64,000 nt of DNA from CAVQKZ01 sp963837325 (GTDB lineage: Bacteria; Actinomycetota; Actinomycetes; Mycobacteriales; Jatrophihabitantaceae), in contig CAWIMV010000001.1 in NCBI GenBank assembly GCA_963837325.1, forward strand, positions 868,001 through 932,000, read 5' to 3'. The position numbers were made by a program, and so were the translations under genes. Of this stretch, positions 49,057 through 58,101 are shown in pieces. Positions within the stretch are counted from its first letter, which is position 1; the number at the start of each line of letters is the position of its first letter. The notes beneath the pieces are model-generated. The model was given only the letters and a program-made list of their open reading frames with translations, did no database searches and was not told the origin of the DNA.

Positions 49057-50724
49057 ATGAGCGGCTGGAGGGTGCCGGGCTACGTCGTCGAGGACTTCCT
49101 CGGTTTCGGCGCGTCATCGCAGGTATGGCGAGGCCGAGTCGGTTCGACCGGTGAACCGGTGGCGCTCAAGCGCCTCACGGTCGGCGAAGGCGCCCGGGTG
49201 CGCGCAGCCCAGACCGAGGCGGCCGTGTTGATGACACTCGACCACCCGCACCTCGTTCGGGTGCACGAGGTGGTACCGACTTCCGACGCCGTTGTCCTTG
49301 TCCTCGATCTCGCCGACGGCGGCACACTCGCCGAACTTGTCGCGGCCCGCGGGCGGATCACACCGGGCGAAGTGATCACTGCGCTGTCGCCCATAGGGGC
49401 GGCGCTGGCCTACGCCCACACGGCGGGAGTGGTGCACGGCGACGTGACGCCGTCGAACGTGCTTTTCACCGCTGCCGGCATGCCGCTGCTGGCTGATCTC
49501 GGGGTTGCCCGCCTGCTCGGTGACGACGACGCACCAACGCACTGCACGCCGGCGTTCATCGACCCGGGAACCGCGATCGGCCATCTCCCCGGCCCGCAGA
49601 GCGACGTGTTCATGCTCGGTGCGGTGACCCTGCACGCCCTGACCGGTCAGCCGTTGTGGCCGGGGGACACACCGGCGGCTGCGCTGGCGGCTGCCGCCGC
49701 CGCTGACGGCGACGAGATAGCTGCGAAGCTCGCCGATCTCGATGTTCCGGACGGGGTCCGCGCGGTGCTGTCCCGGGCCCTGGCGGTGCTGCCGGCGCAG
49801 CGCGGCACGGCGGCCGAGTTCGCACTCGACTTGCGGCACGCGGGCACCCCGGTGGCGGTCGAACTGGCGGCGGGGCGATCGCGAGTCGGCGAGCCGACTC
49901 CCGACGCCGGCGGCGCGGGGGCCGAGCCCGACGGTCACGACACCGCCGCCGCGACAGCACCCGAGGTGCCGTCGTCCGATGCGTTCGAGACCGATGCCGC
50001 CCGGCCTCCGTTCGATCGCCCGCGCACCCCTGCGGCGAGCAGCGCGCAGTCGCTGCTGACCCATGCCGCGCGCCCGCGCCCACGGCCGACGCCCAACCGC
50101 AGGGGCGCCCGCCGCGCTCGCCGAAACGGTGTGCGTGCACTGCAGGCCCGCTGGGTTGCTGCCGCCGTCGTGACCGCGGGCGTGGCGCTCGCGGTGGTGA
50201 CCTGGGTTGCGCTCGCCAACCAGGGAGCGAGCCGGGCGGCGCCAGCAGCGTCGTCGGCACCGTCAGGGCCGGTCAGCGCCGCCGTACCGCCTCCGCCGGC
50301 CACCACGGCGACGGCCGCGTCACCGAGCGCCAGGCCGACCGGCGGTGTGGACGCGGCCGACGTCGCCACCGTGCTGACCCACCTGGACAAGCGCCGCGAG
50401 CAGGCCTTCGCCCACCGTGACGTTGCGTTGCTGAAGGGTGTCTATCTACCCGGCCCGTTGCTCGACGAGGACACCAAGCTGCTGCTGCACATCGTCCCGC
50501 AAGGTTGCGAGCTGATCGGCGTGCACACGAACTACGACGGTATTCAGGTCCGCGCGGGCGGGACCGATGCGGTCAGCGTTTCGGCTCGGGCGACGTTGAG
50601 CGACTCGCTGTTGTCCTGCGGCGGCAGGCCGACCGGTCGAGCGCCCGGCTCGGGTCCGGCAACGTTGCAGATCGCGCTCACTCGACACGGGTCGGGCTAT
50701 CTGATCTCGGCCATCGAGCGCTGA
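49057..50724 (+). CDS. Membrane Ser/Thr protein kinase-like protein
   Basis: A 555-residue protein. The kinase domain covers about 8-260: glycine loop GFGASSQVWRG, ATP Lys in VALKRL, and the catalytic loop HGDVTPSNV, where the usual HRD arginine is Gly and the next positions keep D and N. DLGVAR stands in the place of DFG. A Pro/Ala-rich disordered segment reaches a membrane span near 370-390, then a Pro/Ser/Thr spacer and a 130-residue outer domain with two Cys. Non-RD kinases of this type are not activation-loop controlled; activity is likely but reduced or pseudokinase function is possible. Convergent with the TIGR01777 gene. Confidence 0.82.
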   Translation: MSGWRVPGYVVEDFLGFGASSQVWRGRVGSTGEPVALKRLTVGEGARVRAAQTEAAVLMTLDHPHLVRVHEVVPTSDAVVLVLDLADGGTLAELVAARGRITPGEVITALSPIGAALAYAHTAGVVHGDVTPSNVLFTAAGMPLLADLGVARLLGDDDAPTHCTPAFIDPGTAIGHLPGPQSDVFMLGAVTLHALTGQPLWPGDTPAAALAAAAAADGDEIAAKLADLDVPDGVRAVLSRALAVLPAQRGTAAEFALDLRHAGTPVAVELAAGRSRVGEPTPDAGGAGAEPDGHDTAAATAPEVPSSDAFETDAARPPFDRPRTPAASSAQSLLTHAARPRPRPTPNRRGARRARRNGVRALQARWVAAAVVTAGVALAVVTWVALANQGASRAAPAASSAPSGPVSAAVPPPPATTATAASPSARPTGGVDAADVATVLTHLDKRREQAFAHRDVALLKGVYLPGPLLDEDTKLLLHIVPQGCELIGVHTNYDGIQVRAGGTDAVSVSARATLSDSLLSCGGRPTGRAPGSGPATLQIALTRHGSGYLISAIER

Positions 50725-50730
50725 CCGGGG

Positions 50731-51618
50731 TCAGTGCGCAAGGGCCCACCGCAGAGCGGACTCGAGGTCGGAATGCTGATGACGGAAGCCGGCGTCGAGC
50801 AGCTTGCCCGGCACCGCTCGCTGCCCGGTGAGCACCTCCGGCGCGAACTCGCCGAGCGCGAGGCGTATGGCGAAGGCGGGGGTCGGCACGAGCGCGGGTC
50901 GGTGTAGCAGCCGGGCCAGCGTGGCGACGAATTCCGCGTTGCGGGCTGGGACCGGCCCGGTGAGGTTCACCGGCCCGCGGAGGTCGTGTTCCAGCACGAA
51001 GCGGATAGCGGCGACCTCGTCGGCCAGCGAGATCCAGGGCATGAACTGCCGCCCGCTGCCCAGGCGACCCGCCGCACCGAGCTGGACGATCGGCTTGAGC
51101 CGTTTCAGCAGACCGCCGGCACCGGACAGGACGAGGCCCGTGCGCACGTTCGCGACCCGGATCCCGGCACCTTCGGCCGGCAGCGTCGCCGCCTCCCACT
51201 GCTCGCACAGCTCGGCCAGGAACCCGGTGCCGCGCGGACCGGTCTCGTCGACCTCGCGGTCGCCGGTGTCGCCGTAGTAGCCGACCGCGGACGCAGACAC
51301 GAGCACGCGCGGACCGTCGTCGAGCGCGGCCATCGCGGTCGCGATCGTCCACACGCTGTCGAGCCGGCTCTGCCGCAGGACCGCCTTGTAGGAGTCGGTC
51401 CAGCGGTGCTCGCCGACGCCCGCGCCGGACAGGCACACCACCGCGTCCGCACCCGCCAGCACCGAGTCGTCCAATTCGCGGCGTTCCGGCGCCCACTGCG
51501 CCTCGCCCTCGCCCGGCGGGCGCCGCACCAGCACGGTGACCTCGTGCGCGTCAGCGCGCAGCGCGTCCCGTAGCGCCTGACCGATCAATCCGGAGGCGCC
51601 GGCCAGGAAGACGCGCAT
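50731..51618 (-). CDS. TIGR01777-family NAD-dependent epimerase-like protein
   Basis: A 295-residue short-chain-reductase-like protein. The N-terminal nucleotide site FLAGASGLIGQAL, the family-specific VLVSASAVGYYGDTG with the catalytic Ser-Tyr region, RTGLVLS, and FMPWISLADEV place it in the YfcH/SulA-like (DUF1731) family. Function is poorly known. It overlaps the stop of the upstream 2-oxoacid dehydrogenase E2 by one base (TGATG) and is thus coupled to it, the same order as Rv2215-Rv2216 in M. tuberculosis. Confidence 0.9.
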   Translation of the reverse strand: MRVFLAGASGLIGQALRDALRADAHEVTVLVRRPPGEGEAQWAPERRELDDSVLAGADAVVCLSGAGVGEHRWTDSYKAVLRQSRLDSVWTIATAMAALDDGPRVLVSASAVGYYGDTGDREVDETGPRGTGFLAELCEQWEAATLPAEGAGIRVANVRTGLVLSGAGGLLKRLKPIVQLGAAGRLGSGRQFMPWISLADEVAAIRFVLEHDLRGPVNLTGPVPARNAEFVATLARLLHRPALVPTPAFAIRLALGEFAPEVLTGQRAVPGKLLDAGFRHQHSDLESALRWALAH

Positions 51619-53249
51619 CAGCCCAACCCGAGCGCCCGTTCGAAGACGCCGGCTTCGAGGCGGTGCTTCATCGTGGTGAGGAAGCGCGCGGCGTCGGCGC
51701 CGTCGACGATGCGGTGGTCGTAGGACAGCGCAAGGTAGACCATCGAGCGGACGGCGATGGTCTCGCCGAGGTCCTCGTCGGCGACCACGACCGGGCGCTT
51801 GACCACCGCGCCGGTGCCGAGGATCGCGACCTGAGGCTGGTTGATGATCGGGGTGTCGAACAGGGCGCCCCGGCTGCCGGTGTTGGTGATCGTGAACGTC
51901 CCGCCGCCGAGTTCGTCCGGGCTGACCTTGTTGGCCCGCATCCGGTCGGCCAGATCGGCGATCTTGCGGGCCAGCCCGCCCAGGTTCAGGTCACCGGCAT
52001 TGTGGATCACTGGCACGGCCAGGCCGCGCTCGGTGTCGACCGCGATACCCAGGTGCTCCGCGTCGTGGTAAGTGATCGTCTTGGCCTCGACATCGATGGA
52101 GGCGTTCACGACCGGATGGGCCTTGAGCGCCTCGATGGCTGCTACGGCGAAGAATGGCAGGAAGCTCAGCTTGACCCCCTCGCGGGCCGCGAAGTCCTCC
52201 TTCGTCTGCTCACGCAGCCGGGCGATCCGGGTGACGTCCACCTCGACCACTGTGGTGAGTTGGGCCGAGACCTGCAGCGACTCGACCATGCGGCTGGCGA
52301 TCACCTGGCGCATCCGCGACATCGGCTCGACCCGGCCGCGCTGTGCGGCCGGCGCCCCGGACGGGGCCGAAGCGGCGGCCGGTGCCTTGGCCGCAGCGGG
52401 GGCCGCAGCCGGCCGGGCGGCCGGAGCCGGTGCCGGGGTCGGTGCCGGCGCGGCGTGGGCCGGAGCACTCGTCGGAGCGGGCGCCGTGCCTGCTGTCTGG
52501 GCGTCCTGCCGGTCGGACCCGGCCGCGGCCAAGACGTCGGACTTGCGGATCCGGCCGCCCACGCCGGTGCCCCTGATGCTGCTCAGGTCGACACCGTGCT
52601 CGCTGGCCAGTCGGCGCACGAGCGGAGTGACGTACGTGCCAGCGACGTCGTCCTCGTCGTCGTCGGCCTTGGCCGGGGCGCGCTGCTCGGCCGGGGACGG
52701 TTCCTGCTGCTGCTCTCCCGATGCCGGCTCGCGGTCGGGCTCGGCCTCAGGTTCAGGTTGAGGCTCCGGTTCCGGTTCAGGTTCGGGCGAAACGGCCTCT
52801 GCGGCCTTCTGCGGCTCATCCGCCTGGCCCTCGGCCGGCTGCTGCTCGGGCTGGCCAGCGTTGGATTCGTCGTCCTGCTCGGTTTGGCGGGGTTGCTCCG
52901 CCGCTTCGGTACTCGCCGCGTCGTCCTGATCCGTGTCGTCCTGCCCCGCGTCGGTGTCACCGGAATCGGAGTCGTCACCGCCGCCGTCGTCGTCGCCCCC
53001 TGCAGCCTCGTCGGAGTCGCCGATCACGGCGAGCTCAACGCCGATCTCGACCGTCTCGTCCTCTTGGACCTTGATCGAGAGCACGGTGCCCGCGGCCGGT
53101 GACGGGACCTCGGTGTCGACCTTGTCGGTGGAGACCTCGAGTAGCGGCTCGTCGGCGTCGACGTGGTCGCCCTCGTTCTTCAGCCAGCGGGTAACGGTGC
53201 CTTCGGTGACGCTCTCACCGAGGCGGGGCATTGTTACGGAGACCGGCAT
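51618..53249 (-). CDS. 2-oxoacid dehydrogenase E2 (dihydrolipoamide acyltransferase)
   Basis: A 543-residue E2. One lipoyl domain at 1-77 with the modified Lys 43 in STDKVDTEV. A strongly acidic Asp/Glu/Gln/Pro segment spans about 78-200, a peripheral subunit-binding domain lies near 205-245 (TPLVRRLASEHGVDLSS), an Ala/Pro linker follows, and the catalytic core has DHRIVDG with His near 512 and Asp near 516. It serves pyruvate and/or 2-oxoglutarate dehydrogenase; actinobacterial SucB/DlaT proteins share this layout. M. tuberculosis DlaT has two lipoyl domains as I recall, so the acidic stretch may replace one. Lies 35 bases after lpd. Confidence 0.93.
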   Translation of the reverse strand: MPVSVTMPRLGESVTEGTVTRWLKNEGDHVDADEPLLEVSTDKVDTEVPSPAAGTVLSIKVQEDETVEIGVELAVIGDSDEAAGGDDDGGGDDSDSGDTDAGQDDTDQDDAASTEAAEQPRQTEQDDESNAGQPEQQPAEGQADEPQKAAEAVSPEPEPEPEPQPEPEAEPDREPASGEQQQEPSPAEQRAPAKADDDEDDVAGTYVTPLVRRLASEHGVDLSSIRGTGVGGRIRKSDVLAAAGSDRQDAQTAGTAPAPTSAPAHAAPAPTPAPAPAARPAAAPAAAKAPAAASAPSGAPAAQRGRVEPMSRMRQVIASRMVESLQVSAQLTTVVEVDVTRIARLREQTKEDFAAREGVKLSFLPFFAVAAIEALKAHPVVNASIDVEAKTITYHDAEHLGIAVDTERGLAVPVIHNAGDLNLGGLARKIADLADRMRANKVSPDELGGGTFTITNTGSRGALFDTPIINQPQVAILGTGAVVKRPVVVADEDLGETIAVRSMVYLALSYDHRIVDGADAARFLTTMKHRLEAGVFERALGLG

Positions 53250-53284
53250 GGTCGAACGACTCCTTCAGGATGGGGTGTGCGGCG

Positions 53285-54664
53285 TCAGTCGTGTACGTGC
53301 AGGGGCTTGCCGGCCATCAGCAGGTGCGCCTCGCCGATTGCCTCGGACTGGGTCGGGTGCGGGTGGATCAGCTGCGCGACCTCGCTCGGCAGCGCCTCCC
53401 AGTTGTAGATCAACTGGGCCTCGGCGATGAGCTCGCCGACCCGCTCACCGACGATGTGCACGCCCAGCACCGGGCCGTCCACCTGGGCGACGAGCTTGAC
53501 CGCGCCCTTGGCGTTGAGAATCGCGCTGCGGCCGTTGCCGGACAGGTCGTAGGTGACGGTCTTGATGTTGTCAGCGCCGACCTTCTCGGCCGCCTGGGCT
53601 TCGGTCAGTCCGACCGAGGCGACCTCGGGTGCGGAGTAGGTGATGCGGGGGACCCCGGCGTAGTCGATGGGCACGACCGGCAACCCGGCAATGTGCTCGG
53701 CGACCATGATGCCTTCGGCGAAACCGACATGCGCGAGTTGCAGCGTGGGGATGAGATCGCCCACCGCGTAGACGCCGTCGACCCCGGTGCGGCAGTACTC
53801 GTCGACGACGACGAAGCCGCGGTCGAGCTTGATGCCCTGTTCCTCGTAGCCGAGATCAGAGGTGGTCGGCCCGCGCCCGACCGCGACCAGCAGCAGCTCG
53901 GCCTCGAGGGTATCGCCACCTTCCAGGTGTACGCGCACGCCGTCGTCGGTGGGCTCGACGCGCTCGAAGCGGGCATTGAGCTTGAAGTTGATGCCGCGCC
54001 GCCGGAAGGCCCGTTCCAGCAGCTTGGAGTTGGCCTCGTCCTCGAGCGGGACGAGATGCGGCAGCGCCTCGACGATCGTCACGTCCGCCCCGAACGAGCG
54101 CCAGGCGCTCGCGAACTCGACCCCGATGACGCCGCCGCCGAGGACGACAGCAGAGGCCGGCACGTGGTCGAGTTGCAGCGCGTGCTCGCTGGCGATCACC
54201 CGCCGGCCGTCGAGATCGAGACCGGGCAGGGTGCGCGAGTACGAGCCGGTCGCCAGAATCACGTTCTCGCCGGTGTAGGTGTCGCCGTTCACCGACACCG
54301 TCTTCGGCCCGGTGAGGCGGCCCTCGCCCTCGACGATCTGGATGCCGCGGCTCTTGATCAGGCCGACCAGGCCCTTGTGGTTCTTGCTCACGACGCCGTC
54401 CTTGTACTTGTGGACGCCGGCCATGTCGATGCCTTCGAAGGTGGCGTTGACGCCGAACTGCGAGCTCTCGCGGGCCTGATCGGCGATCTCGCCGGCGTGC
54501 AGCAGCGCCTTGGTCGGGATGCAACCGCGATGCAGGCAGGTGCCGCCTACCTTGTCACGCTCGACCAGCACCACGGACTTGCCGAGTTCGGCCGCCCGTA
54601 GCGCCGCGGCGTACCCCCCGCTGCCGCCACCGAGGATGACGAGATCGGACTGGTTGTCGGCCAC
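53285..54664 (-). CDS. lpd: Dihydrolipoamide dehydrogenase
   Basis: A 459-residue flavoprotein. FAD site ILGGGSGGYAAALRA near 10-24, redox disulfide GGTCLHRGCIP with Cys 43 and 48, NAD-binding GGGVIGVEFAS, and the C-terminal HPHPTQSEA with the catalytic His-Glu pair. It reoxidises the lipoyl group of E2. The GTG at 54664 was chosen because AGGAG lies six bases ahead and gives the standard length; an ATG 39 bases upstream has no ribosome site. The E2 gene follows on the same strand, so E3 and E2 are coexpressed. Confidence 0.95.
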   Translation of the reverse strand: MADNQSDLVILGGGSGGYAAALRAAELGKSVVLVERDKVGGTCLHRGCIPTKALLHAGEIADQARESSQFGVNATFEGIDMAGVHKYKDGVVSKNHKGLVGLIKSRGIQIVEGEGRLTGPKTVSVNGDTYTGENVILATGSYSRTLPGLDLDGRRVIASEHALQLDHVPASAVVLGGGVIGVEFASAWRSFGADVTIVEALPHLVPLEDEANSKLLERAFRRRGINFKLNARFERVEPTDDGVRVHLEGGDTLEAELLLVAVGRGPTTSDLGYEEQGIKLDRGFVVVDEYCRTGVDGVYAVGDLIPTLQLAHVGFAEGIMVAEHIAGLPVVPIDYAGVPRITYSAPEVASVGLTEAQAAEKVGADNIKTVTYDLSGNGRSAILNAKGAVKLVAQVDGPVLGVHIVGERVGELIAEAQLIYNWEALPSEVAQLIHPHPTQSEAIGEAHLLMAGKPLHVHD

Positions 54665-54834
54665 TGCTGCTCCTGCTTCGTTGATGGGACGCGCATCATC
54701 CATCTTGGCACCAACCTCTCGGGAAGGTCACAGGGGGCGATGTGGCCGATCCCCGGTGGATACCGCCCTCGCGGTGGGATCATGGGCTCAGATCGTGATG
54801 CCGGGGTACGCCTCGACGAGCGCTGGAGAGTCCG

Positions 54835-55188
54835 GTGGGTTGGTTACCTCGCAGGAACAAGCACCGTGCCGGTACCTTGCGCACCGCAACGTCGGACGAT
54901 CTGGATCATTTGTCGGATTTCGTCAGGTCGCGCACGGGGGTCGAGGCCTACATCGAGCCGCGCACGGCAGTCACCGAGACCACGGTGGTCCTCGTCGCCG
55001 CCACTGGCGAGTGGACCCGGCGCCGCGTCGGCGGGGCCGATGCAGCCCGGTCGTTCAGCAAGAAGCACGCCATCCCGCTCTACGACGTCGGCGTGGTCGG
55101 GTACCCGAAGCGGATGCGAGAGTGGACGGCCCACCGCAAGCTGAGCGGTGAGACCGGCCCGCCCGGGACGACCGGACCGTCGCTGTGA
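54835..55188 (+). CDS. Conserved actinobacterial protein, unknown function
   Basis: A 117-residue soluble protein. LSDFVRSRTGVEAYIEPRTAV, then VVLVAATGEWTRRRVG and IPLYDVGVVGYPKRMREW, form a pattern conserved in many actinobacteria near pepA, from memory. Function unknown. Start is a GTG at 54835 with GGAGAG about five bases upstream. It overlaps the next gene (GTGA), implying coupling. Confidence 0.75.
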   Translation: MGWLPRRNKHRAGTLRTATSDDLDHLSDFVRSRTGVEAYIEPRTAVTETTVVLVAATGEWTRRRVGGADAARSFSKKHAIPLYDVGVVGYPKRMREWTAHRKLSGETGPPGTTGPSL

Positions 55189-55826
55189 CAACCGCCAACG
55201 GCACCGGTGGCGGCGAGCCGCCCGACGACGCCACCTCACCCGAGAGGGGACCGCGAACCGGGTCGGAACTTCCCGCCGGCTCGCCCGTCGACTCGCTCGC
55301 GGCCGCGCTCGGGGTGGTGCCCAAGCAGCTCACCCTTCCACTGCCGCGATGGCTGGGCCCGCTGGCGGTGTGCTGCGCGGTGGGCATCATCCCGTGGATC
55401 GTCTACCTGGCGATGACCCTGCCTGATCGCACTCGCGCCGACGACTATGACATCGCCTGGGTCGGCTACGACGCGGCGATGTGTGCGGTGCTGACCGCGC
55501 TCGCGTATTGCGCCCTGCGCCGCAAGACGGCCACGGGAGCGATCGCCGCGGTGGCTGCGACCATGCTCGTCGTCGACGCCTGGTTCGACATCGTCACCAC
55601 CGACAAGGGCGACCAGTTGATGGCCGCCATCATCTCTGCGGCCTTCGCCGAGATTCCCCTCGCGATCGTGTGCGCCTGGGTGGCGATCAACTCCGAGCGG
55701 GTGCGGGCCCGCGCCTACCGAAGCCTGCGGATGCGGTGGGAGCGGGCGCTGGAGGTCGCGCGCACCGGCACGCCCGAGGCCGGGGCGCCGGTCAGCGATC
55801 AGCCAGTTCCGCCACCGCCGCGATGA
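55185..55826 (+). CDS. Membrane protein, unknown function
   Basis: A 213-residue protein with a disordered N-terminal 50 residues, four hydrophobic segments between about 58 and 170, and a basic Arg-rich helix after the last (RVRARAYRSLRMRWERALEVAR). No family recognised with confidence. Start is a GTG at 55185 overlapping the previous stop. Its last 35 bases overlap the convergent pepA pseudogene. Confidence 0.7.
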   Translation: MTTANGTGGGEPPDDATSPERGPRTGSELPAGSPVDSLAAALGVVPKQLTLPLPRWLGPLAVCCAVGIIPWIVYLAMTLPDRTRADDYDIAWVGYDAAMCAVLTALAYCALRRKTATGAIAAVAATMLVVDAWFDIVTTDKGDQLMAAIISAAFAEIPLAIVCAWVAINSERVRARAYRSLRMRWERALEVARTGTPEAGAPVSDQPVPPPPR

Positions 55827-56871
55827 GCGTGCGCACGACCGCGCCGGTGCCGCCCTTGGGCGTGTAGCCGTATGCGCCGCCGTCGTTCCACGACGGGCCG
55901 GCGATGTCCAGATGGACCCACGGCAACCCGTCCCGGACGAAGTCGGCGAGGAAGTGGCCTCCGACGAGCATGCCGCCGGCCCGATCGCCGGTGACGTTGC
56001 CGAGGTCGGCTACGGGGGAGTCCAGGCCGCCGCGCAGGTCCTCGGGCAGCGGCATCGCCCACACGGTTTCGCCGGCCCCGTTGCCTGCGGCACTGACCCG
56101 GTCGCGCAGCGCCGGCTCGCCCCAATGACGCGGGAACCCAGCGCGACCAGCTGCGCACCGGTGAGCGTCGAGGTCTCGATCAGGTAGTCCGGCTCGTCCT
56201 CGACGGCGCGCGAGATCGCGTCGGCCAGGATGAGACGGCCTTCGGCGTCGGTGTTGCCGACCTCGACAGTGTGGCCGCTGCGCATCCGCAGGACATCCGA
56301 CGGCCGGCACGCCGATCCGGATGCATGTTCTCCGCCATCGGCACGGTCGCGATGACCTCGACCGGCAGCTTGAGGGCGGCAATCGCGACCACGCTGGCGA
56401 CCACCGCCGCCGCGCCGCCCATGTCGCCCTTCATCGAGAACATGTTCGCCGTCTTGATGTTCAGGCCACCGGAGTCGAACGTGATGCCCTTGCCCACCAG
56501 CGCGACCCTTCGGCAATCGCGTCCACCGCGGCGTCGATGGCGATATGGACGTGTTTGTGACTGGTCAGGGCGCGGAGCGCGGCGCCGACTCCACGGCGGA
56601 CCTGTTCGGCGGCACTGGTGCTTGGGCCCAGACCGGTGGCGACAACCAGCGGAAACGGCGCCAGTCCGAGCGTCGGGATCTTCGTGACTTCGTCGGCCTT
56701 GCCGACTGCGCCGGTCGTCTTCAACGCCGCGGCGAGTCGCTTGCCCAGCGCCGCGTCGACCGGTTTGGCGCCGGGTGCGAGGCGTGGGCCGTCCGGGCCG
56801 GCAACGACGCCGACGACGACGGCGTCGGCGGAGATCGGCCCGGAGGGATCAGAAATCGAGACGGAGACCAT
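55792..56871 (-). pseudogene. pepA: Leucyl aminopeptidase (M17), broken by three deletions
   Basis: Pieces of an M17 aminopeptidase appear in order but in successive frames. The N-terminal domain (from MVSVSIS at 56871) ends at DAIAEG. Near 56501-56508 the sequence jumps to ALVGKGITFDSGG, losing roughly 140 residues including the ARDLVNTP region. At about 56321-56326 one base is missing between ENM and SGSACRPSDVL. At about 56117-56126 around ten bases are missing between SRVIG and EPALRDRV. The metal-binding parts (GKGITFD, KGDMGG, NTDAEGRL) are still readable. Total span is 1080 bases against about 1500 for the family. It keeps the conserved location beside gcvT. A real pseudogene is likely; assembly error is the alternative. 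Confidence 0.85.
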
Positions 56872-56935
56872 GAGCGCGATCGTATTGGGCGCTCCCAGAC
56901 GGTTTCCGGGCCGCGCTTGTCGATACGGTGCGGTT

Positions 56936-58042
56936 ATGAGTCTGCTGCGATCACCGTTGTACGAACGGCACGTCGGGCTGAAGGCCAAGCTTGCCGATTT
57001 CGGTGGCTGGGAGATGCCGATCGAGTACGCAGCCAGCGGCGGCGGCGTGCTGAAGGAACACGCGGCGGTGCGCGAGAGCGTCGGCGTCTTCGACGTCTCG
57101 CACCTCGGCAAGGCCACGGTGCGCGGGCCGGGTGCGCGCGCGTTCGTGAACGCCTGCCTGTCCAACGACCTCGGCCGGATCGAGCCCGGTCAGGCGCAAT
57201 ACACGCTGTGTTGTGACGAGTCCGGCGGTGTCGTCGACGACCTCATCGCCTACCTGGTCAGCGACGACGAAGTGTTCCTGGTGCCCAACGCCGCGAACAC
57301 GGCTGAGGTCGTGCGCCGGCTCAGTGCAGCCGCTCCGGACGGCGTCGAGGTCACCGGGCAGCACGAGCGCTTCGGTGTCCTGGCGGTGCAGGGGCCGCGG
57401 TCGGCCGATGTTCTCGCTCGGCTGGGGCTGCCGGCCGACCAGGCCTACATGGCCTACGCCGACAGCGCCTTCGACGGCCGCCCGGTGCGAATTTGCCGCA
57501 CCGGCTATACCGGGGAGCACGGTTACGAGCTCATCCCGGCCTGGGGCGACACGGTGACGCTGTGGGATGCGCTCGTCGAGGTGGTCGCCGAACTCGACGG
57601 GAGGCCGGCCGCGCTCGGCGCCCGTGACACGCTGCGGACCGAAATGGGCTACCCGTTGCACGGCCAGGACCTGTCGCTCGAGATATCGCCGCTGCAGGCC
57701 CGTTCGGGCTGGGCGGTGGGCTGGAAGAAGGACGCCTTCTGGGGTCGCGACGCTCTCGTGGCGGAGAAGGCGGCGGGGCCGGCCCGGTTGCTGTGGGGGA
57801 TCGAGGGTCTCGGGCGCGGGATCCCGCGCGCGCACATGCCGGTGCTGGACCACTCCGGGACCGAGATTGGCGAGGTGACCAGCGGGACGTTCTCGCCGAC
57901 GCGGAAGGTCGGCATCGGCCTGGCCCTGATCTCGACGGCGTCCGGCGTGGGTGAGGGTGACGAGGTTTCGGTCGACGTGCGCGGCCGACCGTCGGCAGTG
58001 CGCGTGGTCAAACCACCGTTCGTCGCTTCCCACGTCCGGTAG
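56936..58042 (+). CDS. gcvT: Aminomethyltransferase (glycine cleavage T protein)
   Basis: A 368-residue GcvT. LYERHVGLKAKLADFGGWEMP at the N-terminus, FDVSHLGKATVRGPGA, CRTGYTGEHGYEL and GARDTLRTEMGYPLHGQDL are the family's folate- and lipoyl-interacting stretches. It transfers the aminomethyl group from lipoyl H-protein to tetrahydrofolate. gcvH and gcvP are not in the window. Start at ATG 56936; an upstream in-frame extension is antisense to pepA and not used. A hairpin terminator follows 15 bases after the stop. The upstream gap was checked for a glycine riboswitch and none was seen. Confidence 0.95.
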   Translation: MSLLRSPLYERHVGLKAKLADFGGWEMPIEYAASGGGVLKEHAAVRESVGVFDVSHLGKATVRGPGARAFVNACLSNDLGRIEPGQAQYTLCCDESGGVVDDLIAYLVSDDEVFLVPNAANTAEVVRRLSAAAPDGVEVTGQHERFGVLAVQGPRSADVLARLGLPADQAYMAYADSAFDGRPVRICRTGYTGEHGYELIPAWGDTVTLWDALVEVVAELDGRPAALGARDTLRTEMGYPLHGQDLSLEISPLQARSGWAVGWKKDAFWGRDALVAEKAAGPARLLWGIEGLGRGIPRAHMPVLDHSGTEIGEVTSGTFSPTRKVGIGLALISTASGVGEGDEVSVDVRGRPSAVRVVKPPFVASHVR

Positions 58043-58056
58043 GACCCCGATTGTGC

Positions 58057-58087
58057 AACTCTTGGTGGCCTGAGGCAGCCAAGAGTT
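58057..58087. terminator. Bidirectional hairpin between gcvT and AI-2E gene
   Basis: AACTCTTGG (58057-58065) and CCAAGAGTT (58079-58087) are a perfect 9-base inverted repeat with a short GC-rich loop. It sits exactly between two convergent genes. There is no long T-run on either side, as is common for actinobacterial terminators. Confidence 0.7.
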
Positions 58088-58101
58088 CTACATCGGTTGG
58101 A

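Noticed and set aside
56872..56935. Possible glycine riboswitch before gcvT
   Set aside because: The gap between the pepA start and gcvT is only 64 bases, and no aptamer core sequence is present.
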